From positions 1 through 64,000 of the forward strand of contig NZ_NQKI01000009.1 of the NCBI RefSeq assembly GCF_002269125.1: DNA of 64,000 nucleotides, read 5' to 3'. This document shows, in pieces, positions 1-8,477 of this stretch. The notes beneath the pieces were generated by a model. The model saw only the letters and a list, made by a program, of their open reading frames with translations, searched no databases and was not told the DNA's origin. The position numbers and the translations under genes were made by a program. Numbering within the stretch: position 1 is the first letter of the stretch; every line of letters begins with the position of its first letter. This DNA is from Pseudomonas lundensis. Its GTDB lineage: Bacteria; Pseudomonadota; Gammaproteobacteria; Pseudomonadales; Pseudomonadaceae.

Positions 1-744
1 CGTTTTGAGCAAATAGCGCTGCGTGCCGTGCAAATTACGACTTGCCGCCGCCGCGCAGCAAGTTGATCGGAGCATCCTTAATTGCCTGTCGAGGTGCAGT
101 TGATATTGAAGTCCCAAGTTAAGATCACGGCAAATCTGGGCAAATTTTTCCGGCGTCAAAGTGCTGTTGGGAACCTCCGCCTTGTCGGGTCCCAATGAAT
201 AAATACAGGAACCCGCATCAAAGCCGCCAACGGCCGTCTCGGAATGTTCAAAGTTCTGCATGGCCGCTTGCAATAAATTAAGGTGAGACGTACTGGCGAC
301 CAAATTAAGTTCCAGGGACTCTGGAATCATTGACTCAGGCAATAAGGTACGGGCGGCCGAATCCACCAGTTTGATGTGCTGGCGGGCAATAAAAATCAAT
401 AAGTTATTAACCAGGTGAACCTGCTTTAACGCATTACTCTTGACGTCAAGCCTTCCCCAGCCATATGCCGCCAATGCCATTTTTAAGAGCGGTTCGCAGA
501 ATTGTTCTATCGGCTGAACATTGGCCACTATCTGCGACGTTATTTTCTGCGATTCATGCAGGCGCGACATGCTCTCTTTCAACACATTGCGCAGTGATTC
601 CGGAGCGCGCAAAAACCAACGTGGTAACAACGTAGCAACAAGGGCTTCATATTTATTATTGACCGGGGCTTGGGCCAGAACGTTTGCCGTGTGCGTCACC
701 TGCCTTACAGCGTTGGAAGGGTTATAGCCATTTAAGGGTGCCAT
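1..744 (-). CDS. DUF6543 / dermonecrotic-toxin-like protein, N-terminal part (cut by left edge)
   Basis: An open frame of 248 codons runs from an ATG at 744 leftward through base 1 without a stop, so only the 5' part is present. The translation begins MAPLNGYNPSNAVRQV and contains segments such as IEQFCEPLLKMAL, LLQAAMQNFEHSE, GGFDAGSCIY and LTPEKFAQICRDLNLGLQYQLHLD. These match my recollection of the N-terminal region of the large Pseudomonas proteins annotated as DUF6543/dermonecrotic toxin domain, which are usually well over 1000 residues. Function is unproven; a secreted or injected toxin is only a family-level guess. The ATG lacks a clear Shine-Dalgarno and sits right behind a terminator-like hairpin, so the true start could be a later codon. 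Base composition is more A+T-rich than in the neighbouring genes. Confidence 0.7.
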   Translation of the reverse strand, partial: MAPLNGYNPSNAVRQVTHTANVLAQAPVNNKYEALVATLLPRWFLRAPESLRNVLKESMSRLHESQKITSQIVANVQPIEQFCEPLLKMALAAYGWGRLDVKSNALKQVHLVNNLLIFIARQHIKLVDSAARTLLPESMIPESLELNLVASTSHLNLLQAAMQNFEHSETAVGGFDAGSCIYSLGPDKAEVPNSTLTPEKFAQICRDLNLGLQYQLHLDRQLRMLRSTCCAAAASRNLHGTQRYLLKT

Positions 745-790
745 GAAAAAAGCCCGTCTTCTAAGGAGAAGACCAGCTTAATCTCGGGCG
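745..790 (-). terminator. Terminator-like hairpin between sohB and the DUF6543 gene
   Basis: Read on the minus strand, GTCTTCT-CCTT-AGAAGAC is followed by GGGC and a run of six T, nested inside an outer GCCCG/CGGGC pair. This has the form of a rho-independent terminator for sohB transcripts. The T run ends one base before the ATG of the next gene, which would force that gene to have its own promoter or depend on read-through. Confidence 0.55.
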
Positions 791-872
791 TTAAAATCCA
801 TGGACTACATAGTTACGACCTGCTGCAGGTGAGGACACTCCCTTTCCCAGTGCATACAACACGTGGGTCAGG

Positions 873-904
873 AAGTCTGCTGCACACTGACGCGCAGCAG
901 ACTT
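873..904. repeat. 11-bp perfect inverted repeat just after sohB
   Basis: AAGTCTGCTGC at 873-883 and its exact complement at 894-904 are separated by 10 bases and lie about 10 bp beyond the sohB stop codon. There is no T run on either strand, so this is probably an mRNA 3'-end stabilising hairpin or a weak terminator rather than a classical intrinsic terminator. Confidence 0.5.
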
Positions 905-913
905 GATGCACAC

Positions 914-1936
914 TTACCAAAAACGTTTTTGCGTCACACGTGACCATAATGAATCAACGACCCGCTCGACTGAGGAACTGGCTGCCAGCCCGACACGTTC
1001 TTGCAGACTTTTGCGTTGGGCAAAATGCAAGTGATAGAGCTGCGCGCCTTTGGCGCGTTCAGACAAATACTCATCGCTGGTTTTCAATTCGTCGACCAGG
1101 CGCTTTTCAACGGCTGCAACCCCCAGCCATACCTCACCTGTGGCAACTTCATCGATTGCCAATTGCGGGCGATACTGCGCGACGAAGTTCTTGAACAATT
1201 GATGGGTGATATCCAAATCCTGCTGAAACTTTTCACGCCCTTTTTCAGTGTTTTCGCCAAAGACAGTCAACGTGCGCTTATATTCGCCAGCGGTCAGTAC
1301 TTCGTAATCAATGTCATGTTTTTTTAGCAGCCGATTGACGTTAGGTAACTGTGCGACCACACCGATCGAACCCAGGATGGCGAAAGGTGCGCTGATAATT
1401 TTCGCCCCAATGCAAGCCATCATGTAGCCGCCACTGGCGGCCACTTTATCGATACACACGGTCAACGGAATGCCCGCCTGACGAATCCGCGCCAACTGGG
1501 AAGACGCCAGACCATAGCTGTGTACCATGCCGCCGCCACTTTCCAGCCGCAGCACCACCTCATCGGCCGGGGTAGCCAGGGTCAGCAACGCGGTGATCTC
1601 GTGGCGCAGGCTTTCAGTGGCAGAGGCCTTGATATCGCCATCGAAGTCGAGGACGAACACACGCGGCTTCTCATCGGGCTGTTTCTTCAGCTTCTTGTCG
1701 GCCTTGCTGCTCTCCTTGCGCAACGTTTTCAACTGATCCTTGGTCAACAGTGACTGTTCCAGACGCTCGCGCAAACCTTTGTAAAAATCGTTCAACCGGG
1801 TGACCTGCAATTGACCCGTCAACCGGCGACGTCCCTTGCTGCGCAAGGCCGCCAACGTGACCAGCACGACCACGATTGCAACCACTAATGTCACGGTTTT
1901 AGCCAGAAAGCTGGCGTAATCGGCAAGAAATTCCAC
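914..1936 (-). CDS. sohB: Inner-membrane S49 peptidase SohB
   Basis: A 340-residue member of the SppA/SohB signal-peptide peptidase family (S49), which degrades membrane-associated peptides with a Ser/Lys dyad. I chose the GTG at 1936, not the upstream ATG at 1960, because AAGGAG lies five bases before it and the product then begins VEFLADYASFLAK, matching the E. coli SohB start MELLSEYGLFLAK. One membrane segment spans about residues 12-32, followed by a charged linker (about 55-90). The protease core has candidate Ser168 in AASGGYMMA and Lys220 in GEYKRTLT. Length agrees with SohB (about 350). Two hairpins follow the stop. It stands alone, divergent from the histidine phosphatase gene. Confidence 0.92.
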   Translation of the reverse strand: MEFLADYASFLAKTVTLVVAIVVVLVTLAALRSKGRRRLTGQLQVTRLNDFYKGLRERLEQSLLTKDQLKTLRKESSKADKKLKKQPDEKPRVFVLDFDGDIKASATESLRHEITALLTLATPADEVVLRLESGGGMVHSYGLASSQLARIRQAGIPLTVCIDKVAASGGYMMACIGAKIISAPFAILGSIGVVAQLPNVNRLLKKHDIDYEVLTAGEYKRTLTVFGENTEKGREKFQQDLDITHQLFKNFVAQYRPQLAIDEVATGEVWLGVAAVEKRLVDELKTSDEYLSERAKGAQLYHLHFAQRKSLQERVGLAASSSVERVVDSLWSRVTQKRFW

Positions 1937-2142
1937 AGACACTCCTTCAAACGATGCCACCCTGGACGTCCGGGTGGCGTAATGACGACCAGCATACCGG
2001 CGCCAACCTGCAGCTGCCAGCCGTGAAACACCGCGTGGACACGTGCCGGACGCAATTCAAACAAGCGTATGTTTTTTCATTGACAGCTTCCCGCCTTGCT
2101 CCTAACCTCGCCTGACTTTCAACGTACCGGGACAAAGCGGAC

Positions 2143-2856
2143 GTGGGCAGCATCTATCTAATAAGACATGGCCAAGCCTCTTTCGGCGCTGATAACTACG
2201 ACGTGTTGTCGCCACTGGGTGTGCGCCAGGCACAAATCGTCGGTCAGCATCTGGTTGACCTGGGCCTGCGCTTTGACCGTTGCCTGTCCGGCGACCTATC
2301 CCGCCAGCAAGACACCGCCCGCCACGCCCTGCAGCAATTCAGCGCAGCCGGGCTATCCGCCCCCGCACTGGAAGTTGACCCGGCGTTCAATGAGTTCGAT
2401 GCGTTCGGCGTGCTCAGTGCGCTGCTACCCGGTTTGTTGCCGGATGAGCCCGATGCCGTTGCAGCGATGACCCATGCGGCCGAAGACCCGGCCGAGTTCC
2501 AGCGGATTTTTGATCTGATTGTGGCGCGCTGGCTCAGCGGAACCTGGGACACCCCGGAGCTCGAAAGCTGGCTGGCCTTTGTCGAGCGCGTACAAGGCGG
2601 GCTCAACCGGTTGCTGGAGCACGCCGAGGCCGGGCAGCACAACATTGCCGTGTTCACTTCCGGCGGCACCATCACCGCCCTGCTCCACGTACTGACCCGA
2701 ATTCCCGCCAACGAGGCCTTCAAGCTCACTTGGCACATTGCGAATACCTCGCTCAGCCGCCTCACGTTTCAAGGCCGCGAGGTCACACTGGCTTCCTTTA
2801 ACAGTCACCTGCATTTGCAACTGTTGAAGACGCCGTCACTCATCACCTATCGTTGA
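2143..2856 (+). CDS. Histidine phosphatase family protein (phosphoglycerate-mutase-like)
   Basis: A 237-residue protein starting at GTG with the RHG phosphate-binding motif LIRHGQASFG at residues 6-15, the hallmark of the histidine phosphatase superfamily, in which the His becomes phosphorylated. The second conserved region includes TSGGTITALLH near residue 172, where a second catalytic His is normal in the family but a Gly-Gly sequence is seen, so substrate and activity are uncertain. It is the first of four same-strand genes (phosphatase, SCP2, APH-like kinase, SDR), an arrangement I recall as common in Pseudomonas and probably linked to acyl-CoA metabolism. The start codon is GTG because no ATG lies upstream of the RHG motif in frame. 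Confidence 0.85.
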   Translation: MGSIYLIRHGQASFGADNYDVLSPLGVRQAQIVGQHLVDLGLRFDRCLSGDLSRQQDTARHALQQFSAAGLSAPALEVDPAFNEFDAFGVLSALLPGLLPDEPDAVAAMTHAAEDPAEFQRIFDLIVARWLSGTWDTPELESWLAFVERVQGGLNRLLEHAEAGQHNIAVFTSGGTITALLHVLTRIPANEAFKLTWHIANTSLSRLTFQGREVTLASFNSHLHLQLLKTPSLITYR

Positions 2857-2911
2857 GCGCCGGCAACCGCGACCTACGGGTCGCCGTAACCCACCACAAA
2901 AGGATCGAACC

Positions 2912-3226
2912 ATGACGTCTGTAGCTGATGCCGTTCAAGCAATGAAAGCCAAATTCAACCCAGCCGCTGCTGCCGGTCTGGACCTGGTATTCGGCTTTCG
3001 CATTGATGACACCAAGAACTTCTCGCTGATCGTCAAAGACAGCACCTGCGAACTGAAGGAAGGCGAAAACCCGGACGCACAAGTCACCCTGGTGATGGAC
3101 GGCGAAACCCTGGAAGGCATCGTTAGCGGCGAAACCGACGGCATGCAAGCGTTCATGGGCGGCAAACTGCGCGCTGAAGGCGACATGATGCTGGCAATGA
3201 AGCTGAGCGAACTGTTCCCGAGCTAA
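2912..3226 (+). CDS. SCP2 sterol-binding domain protein
   Basis: A 104-residue, single-domain SCP2 protein, a small soluble lipid or acyl-CoA carrier. The sequence VFGFRIDDTKNFSLIVKDS followed by PDAQVTLVMDGETLEGIVSGE and the C-terminal KLRAEGDMMLAMKLSELFPS is typical of the SCP2 fold, where the GE(T)DGMQAFMGGKL segment forms the lipid tunnel. A good ribosome site (AAAGGA) precedes the ATG by nine bases. It lies between the histidine phosphatase and the APH-like kinase and is followed by a strong bidirectional terminator, so it may end a two-gene unit. Ligand unknown. Confidence 0.9.
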   Translation: MTSVADAVQAMKAKFNPAAAAGLDLVFGFRIDDTKNFSLIVKDSTCELKEGENPDAQVTLVMDGETLEGIVSGETDGMQAFMGGKLRAEGDMMLAMKLSELFPS

Positions 3227-3240
3227 GTTTCGCGCACGAC

Positions 3241-3275
3241 AAAAAACCGAAGCCCACGCAGCTTCGGTTTTTTTT
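3241..3275. terminator. Bidirectional intrinsic terminator after the SCP2 gene
   Basis: AAAAAACCGAAGC (3241-3253) pairs with GCTTCGGTTTTTT (3261-3273) around a 7-base loop and runs into eight T. The A tract on the left makes it usable on both strands. Confidence 0.85.
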
Positions 3276-3426
3276 GGCCGCAAGGTTGGGGCTGCGCGCT
3301 ATCAGACACGCTGATTGGCCATTAACACCCACGTCTATTAAGGCCGTTCACGACTTGTTGTCGGTCGGCAGGCTCATTAGATTAGCGAATGTTGTCAGGC
3401 CGCAAATATAAGCAGAAGAGATAGCT

Positions 3427-4494
3427 ATGGCGCTCACCGACTCGTCCACCCGTATCCGTTCTGGCGAAGAACTTAACGCCAGCCAGATTGACCCGTTTCT
3501 CAAGGCCCATATTCCCGGGTTGAGCGGCGAGCCCACCGTCAGCCAGTTTCCCGGTGGCGCGTCCAACCTGACGTACCTGATCGAATACCCGGGCATGGAG
3601 CTGGTGCTGCGGCGTCCACCGTTCGGTCACAAGGCCAAGTCCGCCCATGATATGGGCCGGGAGTTCCGCATTCTCAATCACCTCAAGGATGCCTTCCCCT
3701 ATTGCCCCAAAGCCTATGCCCATTGCACCGACGCGTCGCTGATCGGCAGTGAGTTCTATGTCATGCAACGGGTCAAAGGGATCATCTTGCGCGCGCAGCT
3801 GCCCCCAGAACTCAACCTCACGGCCGGCCAGACCGGCACGCTGTGCCGCAGCTTCATCGACACCCTGGTCGAGCTGCACAAGGTGGATTACACCGCTTGC
3901 GGCCTGGCTGACTTGGGCAAGCCTGAAGGCTACGTGCAACGCCAGATCAGCGGCTGGTGCGACCGTTATGACAAGGCGCTGACCCCGGATGCGCCGCACT
4001 GGGAAACCGTCAAGGCGTGGCTCAAGGCCCACCTGCCGCCGGATCACCCGACGCCTGCCATCGTTCACAACGACTACCGCTTCGACAACGTCATTCTCGA
4101 CCCGCATAACCCGATGCAGATCATTGGCGTGCTGGATTGGGAACTCACCACCCTCGGCGACCCGCTGATGGACTTGGGCAACACCCTCGCCTACTGGATC
4201 GAAGCCAACGATCCCCCTGCGCTGCAACGCATGCGACGTCAACCCAGCCATGCGCCGGGGATGTTGACGCGCCGTGAGTTCGTCGATTACTACGCAGAAC
4301 GCTCAGGCATTCAGATCGACAACTACGATTTCTACTACACCTACGGGTTATTCCGTCTGGCGGGCATCGTGCAACAAATCTATTACCGCTTCTACCACGG
4401 CCAGACACAGGACAAACGCTTTGCCCAGTTCGTCCATATGAACGCCTTGCTGGAACACATGAGCCTCAAGGTCATCGACCAATCCAGCCTTTAA
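3427..4494 (+). CDS. APH-family phosphotransferase (ACAD10/11 kinase-domain type)
   Basis: A 355-residue kinase-like protein of the aminoglycoside phosphotransferase fold. The catalytic loop reads IVHNDYRFDN (His214, Asp216, Asn221) and the metal-binding DWE motif is at Asp237 (GVLDWELTTLGDPLMDLGN). This subgroup resembles the N-terminal kinase domain of mammalian ACAD10/11 and bacterial LvaA, which phosphorylate 4-hydroxyacyl-CoAs so that the phosphate can be eliminated; that role is inferred here, not shown. The ATG has an AGAAGAG ribosome site. The SDR gene follows after 23 bp and probably shares its transcript; together they could process hydroxyacyl-CoA intermediates. It is unlikely to be an antibiotic-resistance enzyme. 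Confidence 0.87.
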   Translation: MALTDSSTRIRSGEELNASQIDPFLKAHIPGLSGEPTVSQFPGGASNLTYLIEYPGMELVLRRPPFGHKAKSAHDMGREFRILNHLKDAFPYCPKAYAHCTDASLIGSEFYVMQRVKGIILRAQLPPELNLTAGQTGTLCRSFIDTLVELHKVDYTACGLADLGKPEGYVQRQISGWCDRYDKALTPDAPHWETVKAWLKAHLPPDHPTPAIVHNDYRFDNVILDPHNPMQIIGVLDWELTTLGDPLMDLGNTLAYWIEANDPPALQRMRRQPSHAPGMLTRREFVDYYAERSGIQIDNYDFYYTYGLFRLAGIVQQIYYRFYHGQTQDKRFAQFVHMNALLEHMSLKVIDQSSL

Positions 4495-4517
4495 GCCCAT
4501 TCGCACGAGGATTCCGC

Positions 4518-5285
4518 ATGACCCGCACGCCACTGTTCGACCTTGATGGCAAAATCGCATTTGTGTCCGGCGCCAGCCGCGGTATCGGGGAGGCCATTGC
4601 TCACCTGCTGGCCCGCCAGGGGGCTCACGTTATTGTTTCCAGCCGCAAACTGGAGGGTTGCCAGCCCGTGGCCGACGCGATCATTGCCGCCGGTGGCAAA
4701 GCAATGGCCATGGCCTGCCACATCGGTGAGATGGAGCAGATCCACCAGGCCTTCGCACGCATCCGTGAAGACTTCGGTCGCCTCGACATTCTGGTCAACA
4801 ACGCAGCAACCAACCCGCAGTTTTGTCACGTGCTGGACACCGACCTGAGTGCCTTCCAGAAAACCGTTGACGTGAACATACGCGGCTATTTCTTTATGTC
4901 GGTCGAAGCCGGCAAATTGATGCGCGAACACGGCGGCGGCAGCATCATCAACGTCGCCTCCATCAATGGCGTCTCGCCGGGTGCGTTTCAGGGCGTGTAC
5001 TCGATGACCAAAGCGGCTGTCATCAATATGACCAAAGTGTTTGCCAAGGAATGCGCGCCCTTTGGCATTCGCTGCAATGCATTGCTGCCCGGTTTGACTG
5101 ACACCAAATTCGCCTCAGCGCTGGTCAAGAACGACGCGATCCTAAAGGGTGTTTTGCAACAGATACCCCTCAACCGTGTGGCCAACCCGGAAGAAATGGC
5201 CGGCGCTGTCCTGTACCTGGCCAGCGATGCATCGACCTACACCACAGGTGTTTCGCTGAATGTTGATGGCGGGTTCTTGTCCTGA
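4518..5285 (+). CDS. SDR family oxidoreductase
   Basis: A classical short-chain dehydrogenase/reductase of 255 residues. The nucleotide motif SGASRGIG is at 17-24, NNAA at 94-97, and the catalytic residues are Ser148, Tyr161 and Lys165 (YSMTK). Residues SSRK after the second beta strand favour NADP(H). The C-terminal segment ASDASTYTTGVSLNVDGG is standard. It follows the APH-like kinase with a 23-bp gap and an AGGATT ribosome site, so the pair probably forms an operon. The substrate is unknown; oxidation or reduction of a 3- or 4-hydroxyacyl intermediate would fit the neighbour. Confidence 0.88.
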   Translation: MTRTPLFDLDGKIAFVSGASRGIGEAIAHLLARQGAHVIVSSRKLEGCQPVADAIIAAGGKAMAMACHIGEMEQIHQAFARIREDFGRLDILVNNAATNPQFCHVLDTDLSAFQKTVDVNIRGYFFMSVEAGKLMREHGGGSIINVASINGVSPGAFQGVYSMTKAAVINMTKVFAKECAPFGIRCNALLPGLTDTKFASALVKNDAILKGVLQQIPLNRVANPEEMAGAVLYLASDASTYTTGVSLNVDGGFLS

Positions 5286-5296
5286 CACCCGCCGGC

Positions 5297-5350
5297 AATT
5301 TAATTCCACTTATTGCATTTTCAGAAATTTAATTCCATAAAGGCATTTCC
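5297..5350 (+). promoter_or_regulatory. Direct repeat in the leader of the Gfo/Idh gene
   Basis: AATTTAATTCCA occurs at 5297-5308 and again at 5326-5337, exactly 29 bp apart, and each copy is followed by a GCATTT a few bases later. The A+T-rich direct repeat in the 93-bp gap before an oxidoreductase gene looks like an operator or activator site occupied by a protein on one DNA face. Confidence 0.4.
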
Positions 5351-5378
5351 TCACAATAAAAATCCAAAGGAAGTTGCC

Positions 5379-6488
5379 ATGCGTTCACTTGGAATAGGCC
5401 TGATCGGTACCGGCTTTATGGGACGCGCCCATGCGCTGGCGTTTCGCAATGTCAGCGCCGCGTTTGAATTGCCGGTGCAACTGCGCCTGGCTGCGCTGGC
5501 CGATGCAGACGCCGAACGGGCACAACACTGCGCATCGGCCTGGGGGTTTGAACGCGCCCACTGTGACTGGCAGCAGTTAATCAGCGACCCCAAGGTTGAT
5601 CTGGTGGCCATCACCACCCCCAACCACTTGCATTTCCCGATGGCCATGGCGGCCCTTGCAGCCGGCAAGGCCGTGTACTGCGAAAAGCCTTTGGCCGTCA
5701 GTCTGCAACAGGCCGATGACATGCGTCAGGCCGCCCGTGCCGCAGGCGTGGTCACGCGGGTCGGTTACAACTATCAGCACAACCCGATGCTGGTGCTGGC
5801 ACACGACATGATCGAACGGGGTGAGTTGGGGCGGCTTATCAGTTTTGAGGGTGAGTTCAGCGAAGATTTCATGGCCGACCCGGCCTCGCCCTGGTCATGG
5901 CGCTGCGAAGCCGAACATGCGGGGGGAGCGTTGGCGGATCTGGGCAGCCACTTACTGGCCCTCGCGCGCTACCTGATGGGCGATATTGAAACGGTGTGTG
6001 CTGACAGCCAGACCGTACACCCGCTGCGACCCGCCAGTGCTGTCGATACCCGGCCCAGACCGATCCATGTCGATGACCAGACCCACGCCTTGCTGCGCTT
6101 TCGCAATGGCGCGCGTGGCACCTTCAGCAGCAGTTGGCTCAAGCACGGCTGTAAAAACCATCTGAGCTTCGAGATCAGCGGCACCCTGGGCACTCTCAGG
6201 TTCGATCAGGAGCGCCTGAACGAACTGCACGTGTGCCTGCACGGACGAACAGGCTTCGAACGTATCCTGGCAGGCCCCTCACTGCCGGGCTATGCCGCTT
6301 TCAGCCCGGCGGCCGGGCATCAATTGGGCTACAACGAGCTAAAAACCCTCGAAGCCCACGCCGTGATTCAAGCCTGCACGGGCTTGCCCGCCGCCGGCCC
6401 GGATTTCGAAGAAGCCTGGCACGTGGAGTGCCTGGCCGCCGCCATCCGCACCGCAGCCCACGAACAGCGCTGGGTGCGAATCGGCTAG
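5379..6488 (+). CDS. Gfo/Idh/MocA family oxidoreductase
   Basis: A 369-residue NAD(P)-dependent oxidoreductase of the glucose-fructose oxidoreductase/inositol dehydrogenase family. The N-terminal Rossmann motif is IGLIGTGFMGRAHA, and the family signature CEKPLAVSLQQADDM supplies the Lys of the EKP motif. HLLALARYLMGDIETV begins the second half-domain. I chose ATG 5379 because AAAGGAAG lies six bases upstream; an in-frame ATG at 5313 lies in A+T-rich leader sequence. The last codons overlap by four bases with the end of the convergent ipdC-like gene. The family acts on sugars, inositols or related polyols; the particular substrate is not evident. Confidence 0.88.
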   Translation: MRSLGIGLIGTGFMGRAHALAFRNVSAAFELPVQLRLAALADADAERAQHCASAWGFERAHCDWQQLISDPKVDLVAITTPNHLHFPMAMAALAAGKAVYCEKPLAVSLQQADDMRQAARAAGVVTRVGYNYQHNPMLVLAHDMIERGELGRLISFEGEFSEDFMADPASPWSWRCEAEHAGGALADLGSHLLALARYLMGDIETVCADSQTVHPLRPASAVDTRPRPIHVDDQTHALLRFRNGARGTFSSSWLKHGCKNHLSFEISGTLGTLRFDQERLNELHVCLHGRTGFERILAGPSLPGYAAFSPAAGHQLGYNELKTLEAHAVIQACTGLPAAGPDFEEAWHVECLAAAIRTAAHEQRWVRIG

Positions 6489-7558
6489 CGGTTATACGGT
6501 GTGCTGACGGCCCTCAAACACCGCTCAGCCTCCTGCACCATCTCTTCAATCACCTGCTGGCAGCTTTTCAGCTCGCCAATCGCAGCCGCCACTTGGCCGC
6601 TGGGCAATATGCCTTCGTCCGGCACGCCGTCAACCATCGAACGCTGCAATAGCACCGGCTGGTTGGCGGCCATTACGGTTTGCGACAACGCGCCCGGATC
6701 TTCTTTGACCGACTGGGCAAAGACCCCGAGCATATGCCGCAGGCTCATGCCGGTCTGTTGCTTCCACTGCCAGGCGCTGCCCAACGCGATGCGCAAACGG
6801 CCAAACGCACTGGCACGTTCCAGGCGATTGATAAAAGCATTTTCAATCATCCGGTGACGCATGCCATCCACGGCAGTGGTGACCCGAATCTGCTGGGGGT
6901 CGTTGACCTTGATGTAACGCTCCAGGGTCGCAACCGGCGTCGGGGATTCACGGGTCATCAGGAACCGCGTACCCATGGCAACCCCCGCCGCACCGCAGGC
7001 CAGCGCACTGGCGAGGCCGCGCCCGGTGGAATAGCCGCCCGCAGCAATCACCGGCACTTGCACCGCATCCAGCACTTGTGGCAACAGGATGGTGCTCGGT
7101 ACGCCACCAGTATGGCCGCCGCCCTCACCGCCCTGCACGGTGACCATGTCGGCGCCCAGTTCCACGGCTTTAATTGCATGCTTGAGGGCACCCACGGTGG
7201 GAATGCACAACACCCCGGCGCGTTTGAAACGTTCAATGGTCTGCCGGTCCGGCCCGCGCCCATAACTCACCGCACGCAGGCGATATTCAATGGCCAGGTC
7301 AACACATTGCGCCGCATTGTCCTGAAACATATGAAAATTGAGCCCGAAGTTGCTGCCGCCCGTGGCCTCAATCACCCGTTGGATTTCGCCCTCGAGCTGA
7401 TCGGCGGCAATCGTCGCCCCCGCTAAAAAACCAAAAGCGCCGGCGCGGGTACTGGCGATCACCAAATTGGCGTCCGCCACCCAGCCCATCGCCGTTTGCA
7501 CCACTGGGTAACGGCAGCCCAGTGCCTGGGTCAATGGGGTGCTCAGGTAATCGCTCAT
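6485..7558 (-). CDS. ipdC-like: IpdC-like flavin oxidoreductase (nitronate monooxygenase family)
   Basis: A 357-residue FMN-dependent TIM-barrel protein of the nitronate monooxygenase/2-nitropropane dioxygenase family. Motifs are PVVQTAMGWVA near the N terminus, QGGEGGGHTG at 142-151, VIAAGGYSTGRGLA and GVAMGTRFLMT. These agree with my memory of mycobacterial IpdC (Rv3553), an oxidoreductase of steroid C/D-ring catabolism, including the C-terminal LPSGQVA-type segment. The ATG at 7558 overlaps the stop of the upstream enoyl-CoA hydratase by four bases (ATGA), implying translational coupling. Order of transcription is extradiol dioxygenase, ipdA, ipdB, hydratase, ipdC. In the absence of context it would be called a generic nitronate monooxygenase. 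Confidence 0.8.
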   Translation of the reverse strand: MSDYLSTPLTQALGCRYPVVQTAMGWVADANLVIASTRAGAFGFLAGATIAADQLEGEIQRVIEATGGSNFGLNFHMFQDNAAQCVDLAIEYRLRAVSYGRGPDRQTIERFKRAGVLCIPTVGALKHAIKAVELGADMVTVQGGEGGGHTGGVPSTILLPQVLDAVQVPVIAAGGYSTGRGLASALACGAAGVAMGTRFLMTRESPTPVATLERYIKVNDPQQIRVTTAVDGMRHRMIENAFINRLERASAFGRLRIALGSAWQWKQQTGMSLRHMLGVFAQSVKEDPGALSQTVMAANQPVLLQRSMVDGVPDEGILPSGQVAAAIGELKSCQQVIEEMVQEAERCLRAVSTPYNR

Positions 7559-8460
7559 CAACGCTCCCCCGCAGCCGCTTTGTTAGCCTCGGCCATGGCC
7601 TTGGCATCAAAACCGCCCAGTTTGTCACCGGACAGCAACTCATTATGACTATGGGCAAAGTGATGCCAGGCGAACACCGCGTCCATGGCCGTGCGCTTAC
7701 CCTGCAAATCTTCGACATGATTGATCGCCTGCTTGGTCAGTGCCAGCCCCATGCGCGGTTGGCGGGCAATGGCAGTGGCCAGCGCATACGTCCCGGCCTC
7801 CAGTGCTTCGCGGCTGAACAGCCGATTGACCATGCCCATTTGATAGGCCCGTTCAGCGCTCATGCGGTCCCCGGTAAACAGGAACTCCTTGGCAATCCGC
7901 GGGTTGAGTTCATACGGATGGGCGAAATATTCCACCCCCGGGATCCCCATGCGCACCACCGGGTCCTGAAAAAAGGCATCGTCACTGGCCACGATCAAGT
8001 CGCAGACCCAGGCCAGCATCAGCCCGCCCGCAATGCAGGCACCTTGCACCATGGCGATTGTCGGCTTGGGCAATTCGCGCCAGCGCCGGCACATGCCCAG
8101 GTACACCTCTTGCTCGCGGGCATACAAATACTCCCCGCCGGGCTTGTTGGTGTGATCCCACCACAGGTGCGCACGCTCGAAGGGCTTATTGATGTCACGC
8201 CCCGGCGTACCGATGTCGTGGCCGGCCGAAAAGTGCTTGCCATTGGCCCGCAGCACGATGACCTTGACCGCGTCATCGTTCACCGCACGCCTGAACGCAT
8301 CGTCCAGCGCGTAAGTCATTTGCGAGTTCTGCGCGTTGTTCACCGTCGGCCGGTTGAGGGTCACACTGGCCACGCCCTCCACCACCGCGTACAACACCGG
8401 TTCATCGGTTTCATACACAGCGCCATCAGCGCGCTGCACAAATTCACTGTCGCTGCTCAT
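7558..8460 (-). CDS. Enoyl-CoA hydratase/isomerase family protein (EchA20 position)
   Basis: A 300-residue crotonase-fold protein. The oxyanion-hole segments are HFSAGHDIG and QGACIAGGLMLAWVCDLIVASDDAFFQDP, typical of the family. In Mycobacterium the corresponding position next to ipdA/ipdB is held by EchA20, a ring-opening hydrolase of steroid catabolism. However, this protein is longer than EchA20 (about 250 residues), carries an insertion around residues 85-115 (rich in Trp, Asn and Lys), and cannot be assigned as an ortholog by eye. It could act on a CoA thioester of the remaining alicyclic ring. The start is preceded by AAGGACA. It is coupled to the downstream ipdC-like gene by an ATGA overlap. 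Confidence 0.8.
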   Translation of the reverse strand: MSSDSEFVQRADGAVYETDEPVLYAVVEGVASVTLNRPTVNNAQNSQMTYALDDAFRRAVNDDAVKVIVLRANGKHFSAGHDIGTPGRDINKPFERAHLWWDHTNKPGGEYLYAREQEVYLGMCRRWRELPKPTIAMVQGACIAGGLMLAWVCDLIVASDDAFFQDPVVRMGIPGVEYFAHPYELNPRIAKEFLFTGDRMSAERAYQMGMVNRLFSREALEAGTYALATAIARQPRMGLALTKQAINHVEDLQGKRTAMDAVFAWHHFAHSHNELLSGDKLGGFDAKAMAEANKAAAGER

Positions 8461-8477
8461 GAGAAATGTCCTTGGCG

